64,000 nucleotides of DNA from Sordaria brevicollis (GCA_033439795.1 JAUTDP010000004.1:806001-870000); one strand, 5' to 3'. Counted from the first letter of the stretch, positions 10,291 through 23,561 are shown. Made by a program: numbers and translations. Notes: generated by a model from the letters alone, not told the origin.

Positions 10291-13200
10291 TTTATAGAAA
10301 ATACCGTTATCCGTAGTAAAGGAAATAAAGTTTTATTCTTTAAAAAAGGTAAATAAGGTTTAATATTAAATTCGTAGGGATTATTTAAGTTTATAAAATA
10401 TTTTATTAAAACGATATATTAAATTGGGGTTATCGTCGAAGTTTAAAAGTTATTTTATATAAATCTCTTTTACTACTATATTATAGAGGAAAATTATTTA
10501 TATATTTATTTATTCGAATTTTAGGTCGAGAGTAATAATAATAGCGAAAATAATTTTATATAATATTAATTTTATAACCGCGGCGAAATTTTATTATAAT
10601 CGATTCTTTTTATTTATTCGAAATTACAGACGATTTATCGAATTTTATAACGGAGGATTTTTTTTATTAATATTCGTTTTAAATTTATAGATTTATTTAT
10701 TTAATAATATTTTATATCCTATAAATTTAAAGATAAGGGTTTATATATTATTATATACGAGAGATTTATATTTAATATTTATAATTTATTATTATTCGGA
10801 CTAATAGGGCGAATTGCGGGCTTATTAATAATTTTTAAATTTAAGAAGTTTTTCATTATTAATAATAATCTTAGTAAATATATATATAAAAGTAAAAGTA
10901 GAATCCGGAATTAGGGCGATAGGTTTTAAATAGCGGGGGCGGAATTCCGGGTATATACGATTAATAATTTCGGTTTATTAGGTATTATATTTTTTGATAT
11001 AAATAATATTATAAATTAGAAAAAAGGGTTTTAAATAAGTTTATTTTAGTAGTTTAAATACTTAATTAGAATTTCCCCCTAGTTATAACGTTAGGGTAGG
11101 GGAATGGGAGGTAACTCCTTTTAAATTATTTATAGCGATTTTTCTAGAATCGTTAAAATAGTTAAAATTTATTATTAAATTGCTTTAGTTTCGGCCAGAA
11201 TATTTAAAGATAAATAATTCGTAAAAAATGATTATAGGGTTAATTTTTTATAAAGTATAAATATTAGGGTTAATTCCTTATTTATATTTATAAATATATT
11301 TATTAAAAATTATATTATAGGTTGTAATAACCTTTCCTTTATTTAATAAAATAATGTAATTCCGTAATTTATTATAATTAAATATCCGATATAGAGTATT
11401 TAAAGGATAAAATTTATTTGGAAATTTATATTTAATTATTTTAAAATATTTAGGAGAATTAAATGCCTTTAAATAGGATAAATCGGGCTTAGTACTAAAT
11501 TATACTTTATATAGGGTTTTATTAATAATAGAATTTAGGTTACAATTCCTTAAATATATAATCGAATTTAATAAATAAGGTTATAATTTAAAATCGAAGC
11601 TTATATTTTCGAATAATATTATAAGGCGTTTAAAGAATATATTATTAAAACGTTTTATAATACCGTTTCATTAGTGCTATTTAATAATAGTATATTATAA
11701 AATATTATACCGGTTATAATATAAGTCGATAAGGGTTTGGTTTTAATTTTCGTCCGTACGATTTAATCGAACGTTTAAAACCTTATATTCGTAGGTTTCG
11801 GTTTATATAAATTAAGTAAAAAAAGTATTAAATAATTTAAATTTATATTTGAAAGGGTATATTTATACGAATTAAGTCAAGTTATTAATAATAATTAGTT
11901 AATAACGTTGCCCGCTAACGTTTATAATTTGGAATAATCTAATTATATCGACGTAAATTTATTTAAACGGAATTATACTTCGATAAATAATTCCTTTATA
12001 TAATTATTATTTTAAACGGCCAGTTATATAAGCTTTATATATATAATTAGTTTAAAAGGGGGTTATATTTATAAATATATTTATAAACTATTTAATATTT
12101 TATTCCCCGAAATAATTTAAACGTTTATATTAAAGACATTAATAATTTGAAATATAATACATAATAAGGGTAAAGCGAATTTCGGGGAGAATATACGGTT
12201 AATTTAAAAAGTAAAGACCGCGAACCTTTATTTTTATAAAACGAATACGGGTTAAGGTCCCCGAAGTAGCTATAAAACGATTATTATATTTAATAATATA
12301 AAAGGATATATTTTATCCCCGAAATTGAAATAGGGAAATTAAATTATAGGCGGTAATTAGGTAATAATATAAATTTTTTAATAGTAAATAACTTTATTAT
12401 TTTATAATTATTATAGGGACTTTAAAAATATTAATTACGGTAGGCGTAATAGAAATATTATTAACGTTATAAATAAACGGTCCCGAATAGGGTTAAAATT
12501 TTCTAATAAATTTATTATAATAATAAAATATATAATTAATTATATTTATATTTAAAGTAATAAGGTATTTAAGGTTAATTAAAAGGTATTTTATATATTA
12601 AATAGCGGATAAAATAAGTATTTTAGAATTTAAATAGGAATCTTTTAGCGCGGAAACGTATAGAAGTTTAATAATCTTCGAAATTATTAAGTCCGGAGAT
12701 CTTAAAGGTTCGTTATTAATAAAATCGAATTAATATTATAGGATATTTAAATTAGGGAATCCCTAATTATAGTATTTAGTAGGAAGTTCTTCGCTAAAAT
12801 TAATATTATCGTTAGTATATTTTATATCGTCGGTTATATTAATTAAAGATATTAGAGTTATATATTCTTATAGTAAATCCTTTTATTTAGGTTATTATTA
12901 TTGAAAGGGCCGAGTATTATATTAGTTTTAAGCTTTTTAATTTATTAATAATTTAATAAGTAGATATTTCCTAATTTTATTCTTTCTAACTAATTCTAAG
13001 TATTATTTTCAATAATATTAATTATTATAATTAGAATTATAATATACGTTATAAGGGTCCTAGGGGAATTCTTTTTAGGCTTTATATTTACGTAAATTTT
13101 AACGAATTAAAAGTATTTAGTTAATAGAGGAAATATGGTGGTTACTATTAAATTTAATAATTTTAGCGATAATTCGATTATAATAATTTTAATAATTATA

Positions 13201-14758
13201 TTACTATTCGGACCTTTAATTGGGACGAGCGAATATATTTATAGAAAATTATTACGAAATTATACGTATTTATTACCTAATTTAATAAGGAATTTAGTAA
13301 TTAAAAACGAATTAGGGAATTAATAACTAATATTTAAATTAAATATTTTATTATAAATATTAATAAATTTAGAATTAAAATTAATAGTAGAAATATAATT
13401 ATTAATAGTAAAATTAATAAATTCGATTATTAAATTTTAATATACCGAGCCTAATTAGCTTATTTTAAAGACGTATTTTTAAAGGCGTTTAAAAGCTTTT
13501 CTAATAATTTATAGACGTTTTAGAGGTGGGTTTGTATATTTAAGAATTTAATAGGTTATACCGTTAATATAAATTATAATAATCGAGACGAATTATCCTG
13601 AAATAGAATTCTTAATCCCGGAGGCCTTTAAAGTAAATTTTTTAAATATTATTAAAGTCTTCCGGTTTAAAAGGTAAAATTAGGTATTCGTTATATTTAA
13701 GGCCCTTAGAGAAGCTATAAATGCCGATAAAATTATATATAATTTTATATTATTTAATTTAAAGGGTTTTATTAGTATTTAAAAGAATAGGGAGTTTTTT
13801 ATAATTAATAATTTAGGGTAACGTACTTATATTAAAAATTAAATATAGGGTAGGTGATTTTGCGAATAGGATATTCGGGTTTTATAAATATTAATACGCG
13901 AAGAGGTATTATATACTAGCAATAATATAATTATAAAATTTTAAATATTAATTAGATTTAATAATAATAGAAATAATAAGAAGGTAAATAAAAATGTATT
14001 TAAATATATTATAGACGTAAGTAATAGAAAAATTAAATTTTTATTTTATTTATATTTAATATTTAATATTAAAAAATCGATTTCGAAAAATAAACGAAGG
14101 AAATCGAAGTAATTTAAATATTTTATTACAATAGCGTTATAAATAATAGGTTTAAAGTTATAACGGTAATAAGGGTATTATTTCGTAATTTAAAGCGTTT
14201 TAATATATTATAATTTATAATTCGGCCGTAATATTATCGGGGTATATTAAATTATCAATCGATCTATATATTTTTAATTACGAATTATAGTAATATTATA
14301 ATTAGAAAATTACGAATTATAGTAGTATTATAATTGAAAAATCCCGATTCGTAGTAATATAAAATTAATTTCAAGGTAAATAATCTAAATACCGAAAAGA
14401 AACCGATAGAAATCCGAAATATAATTACGAATTAAAATATTAGACTTTTAACTTAGGGTTATTAATATTCAATTAAAAATAATTATATAAAATTATTATC
14501 GAATTATAATAGCGCGGTAATAATATTATTTAATTAAAAAGTTTACGTTCTAAAAACGGGTTTATATTTTAAAGTACGCTTCTACTATATATACTAAAAT
14601 GCTTATTTAGTAGGTAGGTAGGGTACGTTATTACGTACGTAAATATGTGTGTATATACTATATTATATTTATATTCCTATTAAACGGTTAGATTTTTGGT
14701 TCGAATTAATGAAAAAAAGGAAGGAATATATTTTTCGAAGTTTTAATATACGTAAATT

Positions 14759-14772
14759 CCGGGCTTATAACC
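14759..14772 (-). other. Copia primer-binding site, half-tRNA-iMet type
   Basis: Reading away from the right LTR on the minus strand the sequence is GGTTATAAGCCCGG. Apart from one G-to-A change it complements the anticodon stem-loop of initiator tRNA-Met (GGGCUCAUAACC), not the tRNA 3' end. Priming from an internally cleaved half tRNA-iMet is known for Drosophila copia and related elements. Confidence 0.7.
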
Positions 14773-14971
14773 TATTGAATTTGTACGATTGGGACGAATA
14801 GAATAAGGAGGAGGAGTGGATAAAAAAAAGGAAGAAGATTTGATTATTGAAGAAAAGGGAAAAGAGAAAGAGCTTGCCGGGTAGGCAAGCGAGGTATTTA
14901 TATATATATAATAAGAAAGATGAAATAATCTGAAACTATATTACGATATCCATCTGGTGAGATCTCCAATA
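14773..14971 (-). repeat. Right LTR (5' LTR of the element)
   Basis: Begins TATTGAAT (TG mutated to TA) and ends CTCCAATA. It is less mutated than the left copy at its distal end (GATCTCCAATA against GATTTTTAATA). It is immediately followed by the second copy of the ATACC target duplication. Confidence 0.9.
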
Positions 14972-15100
14972 ATACCTCCATGTTGTCAAGCGGCCCGACT
15001 CACCCACCTTCGTCTACATCGGCTCGGCGACAGCAGCCCAAGAAGGACGTTGCTCCGGACCTTGGTGCGTACATCAAGAACAAGACCAGCTTGTTTAGAA

Positions 15101-16940
15101 GGTCGGGTTGGTTGGAAAAAATTGGCAGGGTGGAAAAGGGCAGGTTCTGAGTGCATAATGTGGTTGTAGGGCTGTCGGTGAGATCTGAAGTGCGAAGGAC
15201 GAGGATAGGTGGGTGGGTGAGTCCTGTAACTTGTTCAACATGATCAAGAAATGCTAATTGGTCGTTGATTATGGATAGGTTGTTCACACCGAAGATTCCC
15301 GTCTTGAGGCCCGTGGCAGCCGCTTCAGGACATTCAGTTTCCGCTTCTGAGGCCATGGTTGAGGTCTCCAAGATGACCATCTTTTGAAGGAATATTGCAT
15401 GTCCTTTGAAAGCATTCCGCTTTTGGTAGTCTGCTTCGCCTCTTTCTCATTGATGATGGTGCGTACTTTTGGCTGGTTGGTCAAAGAGAGGTCCATATAC
15501 TTGCCGTATTTGGTGGTTAGTATTTTTCAGTCCGTCATGCATTGATCCAAAGTCAATCCGGTGACAGTAAGTTTTTGTTAACTTGTAGGGGTTTCATAAT
15601 CGAGCAGTGTCTCTTCGTCGCTCACGAGGCTGTAAGTCGACATGGGGTGCCAAGCTTTTGGTCTCGGGTCTATGCTGACAGTTGCTGTGGTAACCCCCCT
15701 GTAAGTCAACAAACATTGCCGGCGTCATGAAAATGGATCGTAAGATCAATTTGACCTGAGTCGTCGATGACGATGCCAGGTAGAGGTCAATTGACTCTTA
15801 TATTGAACTGGGATCACAATCAACCCCTAGAGTCGGCACATATCAAGTTCGATGGGACATGCGGTGCAGAGGGCGGCCGTCGTCATTGTTGTTGCGACGG
15901 GGTTTTGGTGTTGTTGTGGTTGCGACATGGCAGAGGTGAAGGTGCACAAAAGATAAATGAGACCATCGAAGACAGACAAAGTGTTGGGCTTGAATATTCC
16001 AGAGAGCATGAAGATGTTGAACAAACGAGATGAAAGGAAAGACCAACGGCCTGAGTTGACCTGCAGCCCGGCCGTCTTTTCCGGGCCCGACACACCGGCA
16101 GGCAGGCGCCAAGCCGGCGGGTGGTCCAGGGTGCACGGCCCGGATGTGGTCCCCAGGCACAGCAATTGGCGGATTTTTGGAGATTCTGGTGCAGTTCTGA
16201 ACTTCTGGCGGCTGGGCCAGTTGAAGAATGGAACCATGCAAAAGTGGAGCCGGGAGTTCCCCGCGACTGCCATGATACAACATTCAGGGCGCTGTAAAGG
16301 TCCCTGAAGCCGCTGTAAGATGGGCGTTACAGCGGTGTCACCTCCATGTCCACTAACGGTCGCGATCCACATTTCGACCACAGAACGTCTTCTTGGAATC
16401 CACTTTGACCACACAGAGTCAACAAAAGATTCTCGACAGCGGACATTGTCATTGTCAGTGAGGAAACAGCAGACTCGATCTCAGCCTTGTGTTCCAGGTC
16501 CGCGACAACAACCACCACCACCACGACGGTCAATGTGAACCCCAATCACAAGAGGGTTCTCCCGCCATCACCATCTCTAGTCGAACCTGTCCTCGAGCGC
16601 GTCATCAGCGTCAACATCGATTACTGCTGGACGCGTTGTTAGCTGTGTCTGCCGTCCACTGTCCACCACAGCCGCGCCCCAGCGAGAAAAAGACGAAAGA
16701 CGAACCAAGACCACGACGAGCGAGCCATTGACGAGCCACCCAACATCACCAACCACGACCACCTACCGAGCAATGACGCTGTAATCTCCGGGTCCCTCTG
16801 CCATCACACGCGCACCCGCTGGACGACTGTGCTTGTTGTCGCCTGTCTTGTCGTCCCAGCGTCTGCCCGTCGGTGGCTGTCAGTCTTTTGACGCTCATCC
16901 ATAACCAGAACGACCATCTACCTACCTACTACGGCCTACC
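15101..16940. other. Intergenic / sirtuin upstream region
   Basis: No gene is supported. Overlapping minus-strand frames at 15000-15380 and 15827-16414 (126 and 195 codons) lack family motifs and a plausible composition. The last 250 bp (16690-16940) are rich in CCACGACC/CTACC repeats and lead into the sirtuin ATG, probably as 5' leader. Confidence 0.35.
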
Positions 16941-19900
16941 ATGCCTACAACCCACGTCGAGCCCACCTCGGAAGCACTGCTTCAAGAAATTGCCAATGCC
17001 CTCTTCAAGGCTAGAAAGGTCGTGGTCATCACCGGTGCTGGCATCAGCACCAACTCGGGCATTCCCGTGAGTGACAGCCACAGAGCTAAACAACGCGCCC
17101 TGCCTCTCCCGCTAATGGCTCCCTTGCACCACAGGACTTTCGCTCCGAAAATGGCCTTTACTCCTTGATCCAAGCTCAGTTCGATGCCGCCGCTGCCGAA
17201 AAGCAGAATGCTACCCAAGAAGCCGAGACGTCCGACCGACCAACGAAGCGACAGAGACTCGAGAACCAAGTTATCCACGAGAAAGAGGTGGGCGACACCA
17301 TCCAAGTCGCAATCGATACACCCGAGGATTCGTCGAACGATACCGAGTCGGCCGATACGAGCTCATCAGAGGAGGGCAAGGACAATGACTCTACCCAAGT
17401 CACCACTCCTGTATCCAAGGCCACCGGCAACAATGGGCAGCCTTCGGACAGACCTCCCAACTTTCGTTCTTCTCCGCCGACCCTCGACTTCTCCCACCTG
17501 CGAGACGGCCATCCCGGATGCTCCTCTCCGTTGTCCTCGCCTCCTCCCGTTCTGCTCGATCCATACCGCGACAGCTCGACTACGCGCTCTTCTCGCAGCA
17601 GCAGTGTGTCGTCCGATTCCGACAGCGAAGAGTCCGTCTCTACACCTATCCAGGCGTCCCAATCGTTCTCATCCAAGAATACACTACCGAACATGAAGGG
17701 CAAGGATTTGTTTGACGCCCAGATCTGGTCCTGTCCTGTCAAGACGTCCGTTTTCTACACTTTTGCGACTACGCTTCGTCAAAAGGTGCGAGCGGCCGAG
17801 CCAACCACCAGTCACCACTTTGTCAGCGTCCTCCGCGACAGCAGGAAGCTGGTCCGTTGCTACACACAGAACATCGACCAACTGGAGGAACGCGTGGGTC
17901 TGGCTACATCCCTCGAACTCGGTGCCGGCAGCCGCTACCGCTTCTCAACGCGAAAACCTGCGGGTAGCCGGGCCAAGGATGCAGATCAAGGTGCTAGCCA
18001 AGAGGAGGACCGGCCTTCTTCGAGTCAAGGGCAGAAGGAGAACGAGTGCCCTCCAGCCAGCCAGCCACCAGCAAGTCAGCCGCCAGCGTCTCAGGCCGAT
18101 TCGCAGGAGACATCCACACAACCGGCCGCCCCGAACCGCGGTGTCGAATGTGTCTTCCTCCACGGATCCCTAGCTGAGCTACGATGCTTTGTTTGTGCCC
18201 GCACTGCCTCATGGGACGAAGCCGATCGACAAGCCGATACCCTAGCCGGCCGACAACCAACCTGTCCCCATTGCGCCGGCGCCACAGCAGCCCGAGAAGA
18301 ACGCGGAAAGCGAGCGCTGGGAGTAGGCAAGCTCCGCCCGGATATCGTTCTCTACGGCGAAGAGCACCCTCATGCTCACCTGATTAGTCCTCTGGTGCAG
18401 CACGACCTGTCTCTCGGGCCGGATATGCTTCTCATTCTCGGCACCAGCATGCGCGTCCACGGGCTGAAGGTGTTGGTGAAGGAATTTGCCAAGGCCGTGC
18501 ACGACAAGGGCGGCAAAGTGGTTTTCGTCAACTTTACCAAGCCTCCTGATAGCGTGTGGTCGGATGTGCTGGATTTCTGGGTGCAGTGGGATTGTGATGC
18601 TTGGGTGGGAGATCTCCAGAGTCGCAAGCCGGCGTTGTGGTTACCGCCTGGTACAGTCTTGCCCGAGGAGGAGAAGGCTAAGGCGAGTAAAGGGGCGAGG
18701 AGGATAAGTGGTGGTGGGGAGACGGGAAAGAAGAAGAGTGACAAAGCTGAGAAGGCTGCTGAGAAGGCTGCTGAGAAAGCCGAGAAAGCTGCGGAGAAGG
18801 AAGCGGAGAAAGCTCAGAAGGCGGCCGAGAAGGCTGAAAAAGCGGCTGAGAAGGCTGCCAAGGCCGACAAGTCAGCAGACAAGGGCGAGAAGCCGGTTGA
18901 GAACACCATCACCGTGGCCAGCGAGGCCGACCAGGGCGAAATTGTTGTCGAGGTGTCGGCTGAAACAGCATCCGACAAGGACATCCCCGAAAAGAGTGTC
19001 CAGACCGAGCAGGCGGCCGACAAGCCTCCATCAAACAGGAGGAGGGAAAGCGACAACAGGGGCCTCAAAGCACTGGTCGAGGCAGCTAACACAGTTCAAG
19101 ACCAGTTCGCTATCGAGGCTTTGAGCTCCTTGAAGAAACACAAGGCTACACCAGAGGAGGTGAGACAGCAACAGGAATCATCAGCGCAGACATCGGAAGC
19201 AGAAATGCCACCGCCGCCACCACCTGTTACGAAGACAGTTTCCAGGAGACCAACAAGAGCCCCGAGGCTTAGGGAGCCCAAGCTCAACCCCGAAGCGAAA
19301 CGACCGGCGTCTGTACGCGATCATAAGAACAATGCGGCACACCTGGTTTGGAGGATCATGGGTAGTTTGGAGATCTTCCGGAATTTGGAGAAGGAAGCGG
19401 AGAGACCAGTAGTGCCTGAACCGGCCCCTGTGGAAACCCCGGTGCCCGTTCCTGTCATTGCTCCTGTTGAACCGACTGTTAAGGACAAGTCGAAGGGCAA
19501 GAGGAGAAAGGGCGCTGCTTCAACATCTGTCGATGAGAGTGACAAGTCAAAGGCGCCAGCAAGGAAACGGACCAAGACCACTGTGGAGAGCCAACCACCG
19601 GCAGCGGCCAGTGATACTGGTAACGATGGTCAAGATGAGGAGACACAGGCGGATGTGGAGGCGGATTCCATCACAGCAGCGGTTAAGACCCGCAAGCGGA
19701 AACGGAACGTCACTTGGAAGATGATTCGGGGTGTTGAGACACGCGTCTCCCTCGATGACAAGGGGACAGAGGTCGCTCTCCCACCACCACATCATCCTCA
19801 TGCTACTGCGGTCCCGGTTACCATTCCTTTCAAGGCACCTTCGCGTCAGATTTCCAAGACTCCTCAAGTGCCACTACCTCCGGCTCCAGAACCGGCACCA

Positions 19901-21436
19901 GAACCAACACAGCAGCCACAAGAAACACAAATTCTACCACCAGCGCAGATACCCAAGAACCGAGCCTTACCGAAACCGAAACCACAAGCTCCTCGCAACC
20001 GGACTAACAGCGGCGCCAGCATACCACCACATACGGCGATTCATACGACTGCAATATTCACGCCCAAACCGCTCACAAACCTGGCTGCCGAAGTGGTTGA
20101 CAAGTACGAAGGCGGCTTCGAAGAGACAGACCGCCTCATCGCTAGATACCATGAGCTTGCTTCTGGGTCGCAATCGTGCGCGTCGACTCGTCCTTCCAGC
20201 CCACAGCCAGCCCAAGACAAGACCAAGGAACATCAACTGCCGCCGCTGAACATGAGGAATTTCAGCAACCCCCAGACTACCGCGCCGAAACCGAAGGGAG
20301 GCAGGAAGAGGGCCAAGACCATGCCTGCTAATGGCTTGCTTAAGTTGCAAGTGTTGGAGCCCAAGTACGATACCGCCGGCCCGTTGTCAGAGAACGTGTT
20401 GAGTCCTAATGTTGGTAGCCCGCCGCTGGGTTTGAACGGACCGAGAGGTAGGATGGGCTCGGTGCAGCAGCAAGGACACAACGACCAGGAGAACCTACCG
20501 CCAGGACAAGAGCAACAGCAGCCAGTAGACCAAGGACATTGCCAGCAGCAACCGCAGGCTCCATCGAACGGTCTTCCGGTCGCCACAGGCCGCAACCCAT
20601 TCTTTTACCACGACCCTCTCGCTTCGCAGTTGAGTTTCCCTCCTAGGTGGGGTGATCCTCCGCAGCAGCAACAACCTTCGTCTCAACCGCAGTACCAGCA
20701 AGGCCCTCCTCCTGTCCCGATGGATTACCCAAGTAGGAACTGGGATACCACCGCCCTCGACATGTTCTTCCGGCCTGACATGGAAACCACGGGCCGAAAG
20801 ATGTCCGCGCCTGAACCTCAACAACAGGAACCGTCCCAGGAACAGCAGCAGACGACGGGGCTCGGCATCCAAGAACCTTCCCGCCCTCCCTCACCCACGT
20901 CCACATCCGCACCCCCGCCAGCACCCGTACCCGAGACCGAAACAGAGACAGACGACCCCTGGATCGAAGCCGCCCGCCGCGTCCGCCAACGACTACCCGT
21001 ACCCATGGGAGGTGGAGGCTCAGGCTCGAGTGAGCTTGGCGCCGCCGCACTCGCTCAACTGGCGGTGCAAGGAGCCATGGCCCAGCCGGCCTCACCGTTC
21101 CATAGCCACACCATGTTGCCCGCTAAGGGCGTGCCGCCGAGGTATTACACCCCGTTTCAAGCGTGGCAGGTGCAGAGGTTGGAGGAGATTAGACAGCAGG
21201 GACCGCCGCCGCCGGGGATGGAGCATGGACAGCAGCACCCTGTTGGAGATCAGCCGGGTTCGGTACCAGGACCTGGGATGGTGGTTGGAGTGGCGCCGGG
21301 TCAAGGTGCTGGTCCGGGACAAGCCATGGCACAAGGAGCGCGACAGGGACAGTGGCCGCCGCCCGGTTGGTCAGCAGAGGAACAACTGAGGCAGGAGGCG
21401 GCTATGATGTTGAGTTCTATGCGAGGTGGCGCTTAG
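16941..21436 (+). CDS. nst-4: Sirtuin-family NAD+-dependent deacetylase, Hst3/Hst4-like, with long disordered tail
   Basis: Exons 16941-17066 and 17135-21436 are separated by a 68-bp intron (GTGAGT...CACAG) and encode 1475 residues. The ATG at 16941 opens the only frame that splices into the catalytic core. Sirtuin motifs in order: GAGIS near residue 32-36, IPDFRSENGLYS at the exon junction, TQNIDQLEERVG near 285, HGSLAELRCFVC near 385 and CPHC near 420 (zinc cysteines), LRPDIVLYGE near 445, GTSMRVHG near 478, VNFTKPP near 500. Serine-rich inserts of about 155 and 90 residues split the core, a feature of Hst3/Hst4-type enzymes that deacetylate histone H3 K56. The tail (about 531-1475) has a Lys/Glu/Ala repeat near 575-630, basic clusters and Pro/Gln-rich stretches, suggesting a nuclear scaffold. 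The symbol is remembered from N. crassa and unverified. Confidence 0.92.
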
Positions 21437-23561
21437 TCAAGATCAGTCTATGGTAGATTGGTGGGAGTTGTGGATGATGTTGTTGATGTGCTGATCAATC
21501 CTCAACGGAGTGACGATGGAAAACATAAACGGACGGGCAATTATCAACCGGAAGAGGATCGCATATTAGCATGATATGATATGGCTTATTGCTCATAGGT
21601 GTGTGAGAGTGTGGGGTATGATTATGGAGTGCGGATGAGGGAGCACGGATGAGGGAAAGAAGGAAGGAATACGGATGAGGGAAGTAAGGGAAAGAAAGCG
21701 TGTATAGATAGAAGTTTACCTAGCATATTAGCACATTAGCACATGGCCAGAGGGATGACTCTCTCGTGGTACAAGGCGTTTTAGCGGAGTTTGGAATTTT
21801 TGGGGAGCTACTACTAGCTTTGTGTAGACAATATATGTTAGAGAGAAGAAACATACCTAGATTAAACTCGAGGCAGCGTTGTCACCTTCCACCTTCAGAA
21901 CCTTCATGAACTTCGTCTACATAGCATGAGTGACATCAATACCTAGTGACGACAGCCATGCTTGCTAACTGGTAGGTGAACCAAGCGTCTCCGAGTCTAA
22001 CGACACAAGCAATCTCACGCTTCTCAACACAACACATCTCCAGCATTCCACAGACAGAGAACGTAGGAGGCTAGGTAACTAACTCAGTCACCCTCAACGG
22101 CTACCTAATTTATGACTCGAATATGATAAAAGCCGGAAAACGAATGGTGACTGGATTAAACATAGATATGCAAGTCATCAAACCTACCTCATCGGTTATA
22201 TACCGCTACACCTGAATTATCACTGAACGGGCATAGATTAGCAGCTGCTCTGTGTTTTCTGTACACCTCAACCACAGATGTGGAGGCTACAAATGTTATT
22301 GAAAGTGTTATATAGCGTCATGAAGTGTACCGAAGGTTTACAAGTAGAGCTGGTGGTGGTGGCGTGTGTGGATATGATAGGGGGTTTGCGTTTACTGAGT
22401 AGGTAAGAGGTAGGAATATTCGAGATTATGGGCTAGGTAATTGAGTTAAGTGCACATTAGCCCTGAGTACTGAGGATTGAAACCTTCATAGACTAAGGTA
22501 GGTACCTATGGTGGAGGATGCTACAGTACGTTAGGTGAGATGGGGTTGAGTCTTCGTGGCGTATTATACTCGTCTATAAGGGCGGTCGTAGGCGTTGGGT
22601 GAATTCCATGGCGTGAAGACGTAGCAGGTACCTCTAGGTAATTTCCGAGTGTTAAGAGCCAGTAAACAGTTATTGAGCGAGGAACATCAACTGCGTGGGA
22701 CATCGAGATCAGCATGATGGCCTCGGTTTGGGACATGTTTAGTTATCGTGCGGCTGCCGGCACTGGCAAGAAAGAAAACAATATCCGCTCAATGTTTGGT
22801 ATGGTGGAGGCCTGCTACATTGTCAAGAATTTCCATATAGGGGTAGCATGCACTTGTTTCTATAAGCATTGAGGTAATTCATCTTGGGCAAACACAGGAC
22901 AATAGGTAGACTGGGTCTTGAGTCACGGAGTGCTGTATGAGTAGGCGATGATTGAAAACTTTCGAAGTCTTGAATACTTGTCATGTATTTCCAGCAAGCA
23001 ATTCTCTGGGGAAGGGGAGTTATAGAACTTCAGAAGGTAGAAAAAATGTGCAGAAGTAAAACTAATGCCATCTGAGGGATAACGTAACTCAGCCACTTGC
23101 TTGTTCTTCAAATTCTCGCGTCTCACTCCTACGTTAAAGTCTACTTACTTCTTCTCCTCCTCCATCAAGAACATAAGCCGCAGTATATCAGGATAAAGTA
23201 ACAAGCAAACAGAGTTGCAGTAGTGTAATCTAGGAGGCAAGGATTCTCCGAGTGCCTACTGCCTGCTTGTTACGTTGTCCTCACTCAACAAACATCAGCG
23301 TGAACATAACGTTGTAACAACACCTCACCGAGGACGGATATCGCCATTACACAAACAACATAGTGGTACTCATACCATTAAGCACTCAAAGGGACCTAAA
23401 CTATGTGTGGTCGATCCATCCGTTATCACTTTGGTCTCGCCGCGACTTCTTCACATACATCATCCTCCAGTGACCTCCACCAACGCGGAAAAAATGAAGA
23501 AAGATAAAAAAAAGCTCGAGTTTGAGTCTCTCCAAGATAAAAAAATGAGAAAAAAAGAATT
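21437..23561. other. Intergenic, no gene seen
   Basis: This is the 3' flank of the sirtuin gene (GGATGAGGG direct repeats at about 21635-21685) followed by AT-leaning sequence. Copies of GGTAGGTA or TACCTA occur, for example near 22498. No frame of interest exceeds 75 codons. Confidence 0.4.

Larger units (their letters stand above)
8695..14971 (-). mobile_element. Complete Ty1/Copia LTR retrotransposon, RIP-inactivated
   Basis: The element is 6277 bp with two 199-bp LTRs (8695-8893 and 14773-14971) and a perfect 5-bp target duplication ATACC (8690-8694 and 14972-14976). A polypurine tract (reverse complement of 8894-8906, GAGGGGGAA core) abuts the left LTR. A primer-binding site abuts the right LTR, so the element is transcribed on the minus strand. 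The body is extremely AT-rich, with CpA nearly absent and TpA abundant, and has no long reading frame. A Copia-type reverse transcriptase site is recognisable near 10245-10290. Order on the minus strand (PBS, then RT about 4.5 kb downstream, then PPT) agrees with gag-PR-IN-RT/RH. All about twenty LTR differences are transitions. Confidence 0.93.
8600..15100 (+). pseudogene. GIY-YIG-like coding relic split by the Copia element
   Basis: Removing the element and one copy of its 5-bp duplication joins 8694 to 14977. One frame then reads across the junction: left flank GYLYDDRDPTGDTYGA (about 8640-8690), right flank YLHVVKRPDSPTFVYIGSATA (starting at the junction). The pattern Y-G-A-Y-L ... F-V-Y-I-G-S-A-T resembles the GIY-YIG nuclease core found in many fungal orphan genes. 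The frame continues for about 20 codons to a stop. Upstream no good start or long frame is seen, so the gene was probably already decayed or was partial. The reading across the junction is direct; the family name is an inference. Confidence 0.4.

Noticed and set aside
13135..13323. 62-codon frame inside the AT-rich block
   Set aside because: It lies on the non-coding strand of the Copia element, and Ile/Asn-rich composition is what RIP-mutated DNA gives by chance.
17176..17742. 188-codon minus-strand frame within the sirtuin
   Set aside because: Antisense shadow of the serine-rich insertion of the sirtuin gene.
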